From positions 1-14,729 of the forward strand of contig JAPLNJ010001170.1 in assembly GCA_026692885.1 (NCBI GenBank): 14,729 nt of DNA, written 5' to 3'. This document shows positions 1 to 5,795 of this stretch, piece by piece (the first letter of the stretch is position 1; each line of letters opens with the position of its first letter). The translations under genes and the position numbers were made by a program. This DNA comes from Planctomycetota bacterium (GTDB lineage: Bacteria; Planctomycetota; Planctomycetia; Pirellulales; Pirellulaceae). The notes beneath the pieces were generated by a model. The model worked only from the letters and a program-made list of their open reading frames with translations. It ran no database searches and was not told where the DNA came from.

Positions 1-96
1 GGGGTCAGACGTACAGATTTCAGTTTTCGCGGTCGTGTGCCCAAGCCTAGGGAAAGCCTTCTGCCCGCGAAAACTGAAATCTGTACGTCTGACCCC
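1..96. repeat. Perfect 32-bp inverted repeat (REP/MITE-like)
   Basis: Positions 1-32 and 65-96 are exact reverse complements, separated by a 32-nt loop. The outer ends read GGGGTCAGAC and GTCTGACCCC. A perfect 32-bp stem is far beyond chance and would form a very strong hairpin in DNA or RNA. From memory, palindromes with GGGGTCAGAC ends are common between genes in planctomycetes and may be mobilised by REP-associated tyrosine transposases; that link is inference, as no transposase is present. The element starts at the window edge, so it may be longer. Confidence 0.9.
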
Positions 97-204
97 AGCT
101 GGCGGTCCGTCTATGCGAAACCGTAAAACCCCATGCTTGACGCCGACAACCCCGAAAACCGTTTGGTGCTACCTGGGCGATGGTCGCACGGTGCGAGCAG
201 CTTC

Positions 205-470
205 GTAGCCTGGCTCTCCAGAGCCGGGCAGTTTTGGGAGCGACTCGCCACGGAAGAGTCAACCCGGATTAGTCATGTAGGCCGGAACGAGGTCGCGCAA
301 GGCCATGCCGGAACGGCGCAACCGACGCTCGTAGGGAGAACCCGTTTGGTGCAGACGCCACGCGCCGGAAGCGACCGAAGTTCCGGCAGTGCTTCCGGGC
401 GCTTGTTCCGGCCTACAGGAGTATGAATAATCCGGGGTCAAACATGCACGGCTCTGGAGAGCCATGCTAC
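205..470. repeat. Outer palindromic element with 26-bp arms enclosing another repeat
   Basis: Positions 205-230 and 445-470 are reverse complements at 24 of 26 bases. Each arm contains the core GGCTCTCCAGAGCC or its complement, itself a near-perfect palindrome. Between the arms lies copy 1 of the TIR repeat (263-438). The simplest reading is an older palindrome split by a later insertion, but a single larger composite element is also possible. The right arm ends 42 nt before the SUMF1 start, so any promoter for that gene must lie in or beside this repeat DNA. Confidence 0.75.
263..438 (+). repeat. About 175-bp TIR repeat, copy 1
   Basis: The stretch begins CCCGGATTAGTCAT and ends ATGAATAATCCGGG, so the termini are inverted repeats at 13 of 14 bases. 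Next inwards, both ends carry GTAGGCCGGAAC or its complement. The interior contains the small hairpin CCGGAAGC/GCTTCCGG. It is nearly identical along its whole length to 1404-1577 in the same orientation and to parts of 5395-5622 in the opposite one. No coding capacity is evident. It is best described as a MITE-like or REP-like non-autonomous repeat. Confidence 0.88.
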
Positions 471-495
471 TTGGGTTGTGGCCGCGGGCCGCGTT

Positions 496-501
496 AAGGA
501 G
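496..501 (+). promoter_or_regulatory. Ribosome-binding site fixing the SUMF1 gene start
   Basis: AAGGAG lies 10 nt before the ATG at 512. The longer in-frame alternative at 464 has no comparable site and would place 16 residues ahead of a good lipoprotein signal, so 512 is preferred. Confidence 0.7.
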
Positions 502-511
502 TCTGATTTCC

Positions 512-1402
512 ATGCGCATCGTCGATCGAGCAGGGCTTTCCGTAGGGTCTATGCTGGCCTTGTTGGTCATCGGTTGTGCGAAGCAGGATCCGGCTGCGCC
601 CGCCCCCTCGGCGCCGCACGCCACGTCCGCCACGTCGTCGGCGATCCCTACCAAAAGCGGAGTCGCCATGGTGCTGATTCCCGCCGGCGAGTTTGTGCTG
701 GGTGACAACCACGGCGAGGACGACGAACAGCCAGCCCAGCGGGTCGAGGTCAGCGCCTTCTACATGGACGTCCACGAGGTGACCCAGCAGTCTTTCCAGG
801 CGATCCTCGGCAGGAACCCGGCGAAATCGATCGGACCGGACAAGCCGGTCGAACGCGTCAGCTGGTTTGCCGCCATCCAGTACTGCAACATGCGTTCGTT
901 GCGAGATGGTTTCCAGCCGTGCTACGACCTGCGAACGCAAGCCTGCGATTTCGCCGCCGACGGATATCGGCTGCCGACAGAAGCGGAGTGGGAATACGCC
1001 TGCCGCGCGGCGACGACCACGCGCTGGTCATTCGGCGATCAGGCCGGCGAGCTGGGGAAACACGCCTGGTACAAGGCCAACTCCGGCAAGATCACGCATC
1101 CCGTGGGGGAGAAACCACCGAATCCTTGGGGCCTGTACGATCTGCACGGGAATGTGGCCGAGTGGTGCCATGATTTCTACGCCGACCGCTACGATGCCGG
1201 AACTTCCGTCAAGGACCCCCGCGGTCCAACCTCTGGCACCGAACGGGTTCTGCGGGGCGGCAGCTGGAAGTCCAGCGAGGACAGTTGCCGCTGCTCGGCC
1301 CGGCACAGCGAAGCGCCTGGCTTTGCCGATGTCTGTTTTGGCTACGAGGCGTATGGCTTCCGCTGCGTTCGGCGGGTGCCTGGCGATGGCTCCGCACTGT
1401 AA
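512..1402 (+). CDS. SUMF1/FGE-like domain lipoprotein, likely not a catalytic FGE
   Basis: A 296-residue protein. Residues 1-21 form a lipoprotein signal ending in the lipobox LVIGC, with Cys22 as the lipidation site, then an Ala/Pro/Ser-rich linker to about residue 50. Residues 53-288 form a C-type-lectin-like SUMF1 fold: MVLIPAGEF opening, YRLPTEAEWEYACRA at 152-166, WGLYDLHGNVAEWC at 206-219, RGGSW at 248-252 and YGFRCVR at 281-287. In true formylglycine-generating enzymes the GGS motif is followed by two copper-binding cysteines in the pattern GGSxxCxxxxC. Here Ser254 replaces the first, while Cys259 matches the second. The protein therefore probably binds or modifies something else at the membrane rather than activating sulfatases. 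An unfused SUMF1 lipoprotein of this sort has no assigned function that I know. The stop is followed at once by a repeat copy. Confidence 0.9.
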   Translation: MRIVDRAGLSVGSMLALLVIGCAKQDPAAPAPSAPHATSATSSAIPTKSGVAMVLIPAGEFVLGDNHGEDDEQPAQRVEVSAFYMDVHEVTQQSFQAILGRNPAKSIGPDKPVERVSWFAAIQYCNMRSLRDGFQPCYDLRTQACDFAADGYRLPTEAEWEYACRAATTTRWSFGDQAGELGKHAWYKANSGKITHPVGEKPPNPWGLYDLHGNVAEWCHDFYADRYDAGTSVKDPRGPTSGTERVLRGGSWKSSEDSCRCSARHSEAPGFADVCFGYEAYGFRCVRRVPGDGSAL

Positions 1403-1403
1403 G

Positions 1404-1577
1404 CCCGGACTATTCATGTAGGCCGGAACGAGGTCGCGCAAAGCTATGCCGGAACGGCGCAACCGGCGCTCGTGGGAAGAACCCGCTTGGTGCAGATGCC
1501 ACGCGCCGGAAGCGACCGAAGTTCCGGCAGTGCTTCCGGTTGCTTGTTCCGGCCTACAGGAGTATGAATAATCCGGG
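1404..1577 (+). repeat. About 175-bp TIR repeat, copy 2 (carries an empty insertion site)
   Basis: This is a direct repeat of 263-438, starting one nucleotide after the SUMF1 stop codon. Termini are CCCGGACTATTCAT and ATGAATAATCCGGG. The hairpin arms CCGGAAGC (1506-1513) and GCTTCCGG (1532-1539) lie inside. The bases around 1540-1542 (TTG, complement CAA) are uninterrupted here, whereas the inverted copy at 5395 has a 111-bp element at the same point. It may act as the transcript end of the SUMF1 gene, though it has no U-tract. Confidence 0.9.
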
Positions 1578-1658
1578 GTAAGGCGGCGCCGCACGAAAGA
1601 GGCTTGCACGGTCGCACATTCTTAGGGGACACGTTGGGTCGGGGTTGGGCGGAACCGG

Positions 1659-1781
1659 CCTTGATCATAAGGTGGCGCAAAACGCTAGCAGCGGATCATC
1701 GTAACCCGAAGCGTCAGCGAGGAAAACGCCGCTCTTCCTCGCTGACGTGTCGGGTTACGATGCGCAACCTTATGATCAAGG
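1659..1781. repeat. Nested palindrome with TTGATCATAAGG ends
   Basis: The outer arms 1659-1679 and 1762-1781 (CCTTGATCATAAGG against CCTTATGATCAAGG, plus GCGCA) enclose inner arms 1698-1723 and 1736-1761 (ATCGTAACCCGA, then GCGTCAGCGAGGA, against their complements). An unpaired 18-nt stretch, 1680-1697, makes the left side longer. The left half reappears inverted at 5620-5672. From memory, the GTAACCCGAAGCGTCAGCGAGG core is a frequent planctomycete intergenic repeat. No coding capacity. Confidence 0.85.
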
Positions 1782-1807
1782 TCGGCGCAACCGGTCGTCC
1801 TCGGAAT

Positions 1808-1876
1808 GTAGCTGAATTCGCCAGAATTCAGGTCCTCGCCCTCGAAAAGCCCCTGAATTCTGGCGAATTCAGCTAC
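1808..1876. repeat. Perfect 25-bp inverted repeat upstream of the MBL/FG-GAP gene
   Basis: 1808-1832 and 1852-1876 are exact reverse complements around a 19-nt loop, with GTAGCTGAATTC at the outer edge. Each arm also contains two GAATTC sites. It ends 43 nt before the next gene's ribosome-binding site. It may shape the 5' untranslated region if transcription begins further upstream. With 1404-1577 and 1659-1781, it fills most of the 1403-1931 gap; I see no gene there. Confidence 0.88.
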
Positions 1877-1918
1877 GATTCTGGCCCCTACGATCTCGTG
1901 CGAGGAAGACCGGTTGCC

Positions 1919-1923
1919 AGGAG
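1919..1923 (+). promoter_or_regulatory. Ribosome-binding site fixing the MBL/FG-GAP gene start
   Basis: AGGAG lies 8 nt before the ATG at 1932. The longer in-frame alternative is a TTG at 1914 that would overlap this site, so 1932 is preferred. Confidence 0.7.
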
Positions 1924-1931
1924 ACGGCAAC

Positions 1932-4900
1932 ATGTACAGACAATCGATGGCGTCGAATGTTCCCAGTTGTGCTCAGTCTCAAATACCGTGGGTCGGCCTG
2001 TTGGGCTGCTTGCTGCTGACGGCCAGTGCGCGGTTGCCGGCTGGCGAAGGTGTCGTCGACATCGGTCCTGCCGCAGCCCCGACGCGCGTGCCACGCTGGA
2101 ATGCACGGGGCCTGGGCCAGCTTCGCTGGCAAGGGATTGCCTGCCTGGACATGAGCGAGGACGGGCGATTCGTGGCGGTCGGCACCATCGCCCCTGCGAG
2201 CGATCCGAACGTGTTCCTGCTGGATGCAGACGGCAAGATCGTCGACCAGCGGCGCGCCGGCCACCGGTGGGTGAACGAAGTGACCGTGTCCCACGACGGC
2301 CGCTTCGTCGCCGCCCTGGTCACCACTCCCGAAGGTACGGCAGGCGACACGCCTCGCTTTTATGCCTTTCGTCAGGGGCAGGAATTGACTCAGCTGTCCG
2401 ACAAGTTCCGGTTCCGCGACTTCCGTCCCTGCGGAGGCATGTTTCACTACGGGGAGCATTCCAACCATCTGCCCCGCAGCTCGCGTTGGTCTGGTGACCG
2501 CTGGGTGGTGGCCGGAGATGATCAGATCGTCTGGCTGTCGCCCAGCGCTGCCGCACGGGACGACGAGGCTCCCGCCGAGCCACGTGGGTCGAACGGTTCG
2601 GCAGGAGCCGCGTCCTCCCACCCTGACCTGCCTAGCACTTCGCGCCGCCCGGCCCTCCACCAAGTGCACCTGGGCCAAGGCGTGACCACGGCCTTCGCAG
2701 CCAGCATCGGCGGCCTCGCGGTCGTCGGCCGGTTCGGCGGCATCGACCAGGCGCCCGGCAAATTTCAGGACCTCCTCGTCGTGCAGCCGGACCAGCTCAA
2801 GTCGATCGTCTGGTCGCGTCCTGTCCGCCACGATGTGGCGTCCTCGCCCCAACCGGAGCAGGGCGTCTATGGTGCGCCCGCCCCGCCCTATCAGGACGTC
2901 AAATTCCAAGCTCCACTGGCGGTGGCGATTGACAGCCACGGAGCACAGATCGCGGTGGCCGACTACCAAGGCTGGCAGCGTGTGTTCCAGCCGCGGAATG
3001 GGAGCGCGGACATTCCTTTCGGCACGCGCTTCATGCCGTCGCACCCGACCATCCACATCTACGACTCCGCCGGCAACACGCTCCGCCGCATCGGCCCCGA
3101 CGCGTTTGCGGAAGCCTTCTGGTGCGATCTCGCTTTCTCCGCCGACGGGCAATCGCTGCTCATCTCGCCACACAACTGGACCAGCCGCGGACTGGCCGGG
3201 CAGCCGTTCCTGCCCGCTGACGCGAACGCGCGGACGCTCTATGTGCTCGACATCGCCAGCGGCGAATTGCGCGCTGTCCGATTCCCCGACGCCATTTCCT
3301 CGGTCGCTTGCGGCGGCGAGAAGACGGTCGTGGGCTGTTGGGACCACAACGTGTATCTGCTGGGCCACAGCGATTCATCGCAGGGTCGATCTCATTCCTC
3401 GACCCACTCGGTGGCAATGGACGTCGGCGGCGCGAGCCTAGTCCGCGTCTCCAAGGATGGCCAGCGGATCGCGGTGGCGACGGGCGCTGGCACCGTGCGC
3501 ATGCTGGACGCAGCCGGCCGGGAACTCTGGCAGACCGGCCTCGACCAGGCCGCTCAGCCGGGTGACAAGCCCTGGACCAAGAACCAGCAGGCCGATCCAC
3601 TCGCCCCCGGAATCTGGCGCACCAACGGCGGACTGGCTCACAGCGACTTGGGGAGTCAGATGCTGGTCGAGGCACCCCAGGGCCTGATCCTGATCGACCC
3701 GAACGCCGGGGCGTCGTTCGAGCAGAACTGGGCCAGAATCCAGGCGGCCGGTAAGGACCCCCGGCAACTCAAGTACATCCTGCTGACCCACGAGCATGGC
3801 GACCACGCGCCGGGGGCCTATCTGTGGCGAGTCATGACGGGCGCTCAAGTCGTCGCGAGCACCGAAATGGCCTATCTCCTCCAACACCATATTCCCGGCG
3901 GCACCGGCTATGGATTTCATCCGCCCGTGCCGGTCGATATCGTCCTGACCGGGGACCAAGAACTGGAGCTGGCCGGGCTGAAGGTGCGGGCCCTGCGTCT
4001 GCCCGGCCACACGTCCGGCTCGCTGGGTTATGCGTTCGCGAAAGAGGGGCGGACCTACGTGGCGACGGGCGACCTGATCATGCCCGGTGGCGTCCTCGGC
4101 TACTCGGGCAGTTTGGACTTCAGTGCCCGGGATGTCCTCGGCAGTCTCCGCAAGCTGGCCGAGCTGAAACCGGACGTGGTGCTGGGCGGTCACGGCGGGG
4201 GCGACCCCGACAACTTCATCGCCCAAGGCATCGCGGCGGGTGAAGCCACCGGCTGGTCGCGGATGGTGCCCGAGCGGCCGAATCCGCTGTTTCGCTTCTC
4301 GCAGACAAACTACCTGGTCGCGGCCTGGTTGGAGCCCATCCTATCCGCCGCCTACGGCGACGTGGACGGCGACGGTCGCCCCGACGTGGCTGTGCTCGTC
4401 CCGCAGGGCCAAGGTTCAGCGGTCAAGATCTACCTGAACAAGGGCGGCCGATTCGCCGCTGCGCCCGAGGCCCAGATCGACCTGCCCGGCTTGAGTCGCG
4501 GCTGGAAGCTTCGTATCGTGCGGCTTGGCAGCGGCCAGGTCGCTGACTTCTTTGTGTCCAGCGAGAGCCAGGTCATGCTGCTGCTGTCCCAGGCAGAACG
4601 ACCGGGGGAGCTCAAGTTCAAGGTGACGCCGCTGCCGGTGACCCGTGGGACGCAAGTCGTCACCGGGGATTTCCATGGCGACGGCAGAACGGACCTGCTG
4701 ATCGGCGCGCGTTTCGTCGCCGGCTACTACCTCGCTTCGCAACGCGAAGACAGCGTCTTCCAGGTCCGGCAGACGCAACAGCCCCGCCAGAGCTACTGGG
4801 ACATCCAATTGGCCGACGTCAACGGCGACCAGCGCGCAGATCTGCTCACCTCCTGCGGCGACATTTTCTTGCGGCAACCGGATGGTTCGCTTGCCGAAAC

Positions 4901-5393
4901 GCCCGCCCTGCATCTGACCCCGCCCAGCGGTGAACTGCCGGGCTGGTCGTTCATGGCAGCCGCCGACTTCGACCAGGACGGCGGGACGGACGTTGCACTT
5001 CTGGCCGGCGTCAAGGACGGGACCGCCGTGTGGCTCTACCGAAACACTCGCAACCCGCAGGATCCGTTCCCCAAGGAGCCGAGCGTGAAGTTCGTGGTCC
5101 CTGACACCGTCATCAGTCGCGACGGCCCCACGGTGGCTGACTGGAACGGTGATGGGATTCCCGATCTGCTGCTCGGCCAAAAAGGGCAACCGTCGAACGT
5201 GAGCATTCTCACCGGCGCACCGTCCGACGGCCTGAACCCGCAGCGGACGGTGACCGTGAAATTGGACTACGTGCCGCACTTTGACACCCGTTTCGGTGTG
5301 GCGGACTTTAACGGCGACGGCCGTCCCGACCTGGCCGGCTTCGGACCCTCGCCGGCCGGCGCCGTAGGCGTCTACATCTGGCTGCAGAATTGA
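1932..5393 (+). CDS. Secreted WD40/PQQ-like propeller - metallo-beta-lactamase - FG-GAP propeller fusion
   Basis: A 1153-residue protein. The N-terminus has a Sec-type signal: Arg near the start, a hydrophobic PWVGLLGCLLL core, and a likely cut after TASA. Residues about 45-560 look like a WD40/quinoprotein-type propeller, with recurring SEDGRFVA-, SHDGRFVA-, SADGQSLL- and SKDGQRIA-type strands. Residues about 565-770 are a complete metallo-beta-lactamase fold: H620-E-H622-G-D624-H625, H693 in GHTSG, D714 in TGDLIM and H754 in GGHGGG, so both metal sites look intact. Residues about 805-1153 hold six FG-GAP/VCBS repeats with Ca-binding loops (DVDGDGRPD, DFHGDGRTD, DVNGDQRAD, DFDQDGGTD, DWNGDGIPD, DFNGDGRPD), as in integrin alpha propellers. 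It should act in the periplasm or at the cell surface. The substrate is unknown; MBL hydrolases of this type cleave esters, lactones or beta-lactams. A palindromic repeat lies in frame at residues about 209-230. Confidence 0.92.
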   Translation: MYRQSMASNVPSCAQSQIPWVGLLGCLLLTASARLPAGEGVVDIGPAAAPTRVPRWNARGLGQLRWQGIACLDMSEDGRFVAVGTIAPASDPNVFLLDADGKIVDQRRAGHRWVNEVTVSHDGRFVAALVTTPEGTAGDTPRFYAFRQGQELTQLSDKFRFRDFRPCGGMFHYGEHSNHLPRSSRWSGDRWVVAGDDQIVWLSPSAAARDDEAPAEPRGSNGSAGAASSHPDLPSTSRRPALHQVHLGQGVTTAFAASIGGLAVVGRFGGIDQAPGKFQDLLVVQPDQLKSIVWSRPVRHDVASSPQPEQGVYGAPAPPYQDVKFQAPLAVAIDSHGAQIAVADYQGWQRVFQPRNGSADIPFGTRFMPSHPTIHIYDSAGNTLRRIGPDAFAEAFWCDLAFSADGQSLLISPHNWTSRGLAGQPFLPADANARTLYVLDIASGELRAVRFPDAISSVACGGEKTVVGCWDHNVYLLGHSDSSQGRSHSSTHSVAMDVGGASLVRVSKDGQRIAVATGAGTVRMLDAAGRELWQTGLDQAAQPGDKPWTKNQQADPLAPGIWRTNGGLAHSDLGSQMLVEAPQGLILIDPNAGASFEQNWARIQAAGKDPRQLKYILLTHEHGDHAPGAYLWRVMTGAQVVASTEMAYLLQHHIPGGTGYGFHPPVPVDIVLTGDQELELAGLKVRALRLPGHTSGSLGYAFAKEGRTYVATGDLIMPGGVLGYSGSLDFSARDVLGSLRKLAELKPDVVLGGHGGGDPDNFIAQGIAAGEATGWSRMVPERPNPLFRFSQTNYLVAAWLEPILSAAYGDVDGDGRPDVAVLVPQGQGSAVKIYLNKGGRFAAAPEAQIDLPGLSRGWKLRIVRLGSGQVADFFVSSESQVMLLLSQAERPGELKFKVTPLPVTRGTQVVTGDFHGDGRTDLLIGARFVAGYYLASQREDSVFQVRQTQQPRQSYWDIQLADVNGDQRADLLTSCGDIFLRQPDGSLAETPALHLTPPSGELPGWSFMAAADFDQDGGTDVALLAGVKDGTAVWLYRNTRNPQDPFPKEPSVKFVVPDTVISRDGPTVADWNGDGIPDLLLGQKGQPSNVSILTGAPSDGLNPQRTVTVKLDYVPHFDTRFGVADFNGDGRPDLAGFGPSPAGAVGVYIWLQN
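2557..2619. repeat. Palindromic repeat inside the coding sequence (63 bp, in frame)
   Basis: Arms 2557-2581 and 2595-2619 are imperfect reverse complements (about 21 of 25 bases), with CGAGGCTC and GGAGCCGCG near the outer thirds and a 13-nt loop. It encodes the low-complexity DDEAPAEPRGSNGSAGAASS type of linker inside the first propeller. At 63 nt it keeps the reading frame. From memory, GACGAGGCTCCTGCCGAGCC palindromes are common intergenic repeats in planctomycetes, which suggests an inserted repeat tolerated in a surface loop. Confidence 0.65.
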
Positions 5394-5432
5394 ACCCTGA
5401 TTATTCATGCTTCTGTAGGCCGGAACAAGCAA

Positions 5433-5543
5433 GGCGAGCGGCAGGAAATAGCTTACCCAACTCAGTGTAGGATGGTCTTCCCAGACCGTCCCGATTGGCC
5501 CGCGAAGGCCGACCTGCGGGTAAATTATTCCCTGCCGCTCGCC
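5433..5543. mobile_element. 111-bp MITE-like element with 26-bp TIRs and a CAA target duplication
   Basis: Arms 5433-5458 and 5518-5543 are reverse complements at 22 of 26 bases (GGCGAGCGGCAGG against CCTGCCGCTCGCC). CAA stands on both sides, at 5430-5432 and 5544-5546. The uninterrupted sequence in copy 2 has a single CAA (complement at 1540-1542). This is the footprint of a transposition-like insertion with 3-bp target duplication. It encodes no transposase, so it must have been moved in trans. Its centre holds another small palindrome at 5470-5491. Confidence 0.8.
5470..5491. repeat. Short hairpin at the centre of the 111-bp element
   Basis: GGATGGTCT (5470-5478) and AGACCGTCC (5483-5491) pair with one mismatch around a 4-nt loop. 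GGTCTTCCCAGACC is the palindromic core. From memory it resembles a frequent planctomycete intergenic repeat. A role as transcription terminator for the upstream gene is possible, but there is no following T-run. Confidence 0.55.
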
Positions 5544-5619
5544 CAACCGGAAGCACTGCCGGAACTTCGGTCGCTTCCGGCGCGTGGCGTCTGCACCAAG
5601 CGGGTTTTTCCTGCGAGCG

Positions 5620-5672
5620 TCGGGTTACGATGATTCGCTGCTAGCGTTTTGCGCCACCTTATGATCAAGGCC
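5620..5672 (-). repeat. Inverted half copy of the 1659-1781 palindrome
   Basis: The sequence from GTCGGGTTACGAT to CCTTATGATCAAGGCC is the reverse complement of about 1659-1713, including the GCTAGCGTTTTGCGCCACC segment found only on the left side of that repeat. The other half is absent and the DNA runs directly into copy 3 of the TIR repeat. From 5673 to 5795, the leader of the AOR gene, I see no further repeat or gene. Confidence 0.8.
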
Positions 5673-5795
5673 TGGAATTGGTGTCTTCCCGTGTCTCGTC
5701 TTGACTTGCCGCCTGCCAACCCCGTAGCTTGATGGCAGCGAGATTGGGGCGCACACTTCACCGCACACCGTTGTCTGCACAGGGAGAACCGGGAG

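Larger units (their letters stand above)
5395..5622 (-). repeat. About 175-bp TIR repeat, copy 3 (inverted, interrupted and truncated)
   Basis: Read on the minus strand it matches copies 1 and 2. The terminal part is 5395-5432 (CCCTGATTATTCAT, then TGTAGGCCGGAACAAGC) and the interior resumes at 5544-5622 with the GGAAGCACTGCCGGAAC hairpin. Between them sits a 111-bp insertion. The distal end is missing: similarity stops at about 5620, where part of the 1659-1781 repeat begins. The copy starts one nucleotide after the stop codon of the MBL/FG-GAP gene, the same spacing as copy 2 after the SUMF1 stop. Confidence 0.85.

Noticed and set aside
259..708. 149-codon minus-strand frame, and a similar one at 1028-1609
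   Set aside because: The two share sequence only because both run across copies of the same intergenic repeat; they are also antisense to the SUMF1 gene.
1..1880. CRISPR-like array from the many repeats
   Set aside because: The repeats are palindromes of several different families with irregular spacing, without uniform spacers or cas genes.
1869..3368. Long open frame of 499 codons on the minus strand, with similar ones at 3438-4226 and 4416-5546
   Set aside because: All lie antisense to the MBL/FG-GAP gene, lack protein-family features, and are the usual product of GC-rich codon usage on the opposite strand.
5701..5730. TTGACT and TAGCTT, 18 nt apart, as an AOR promoter
   Set aside because: The -10 element matches consensus at only three of six positions; too weak to annotate.
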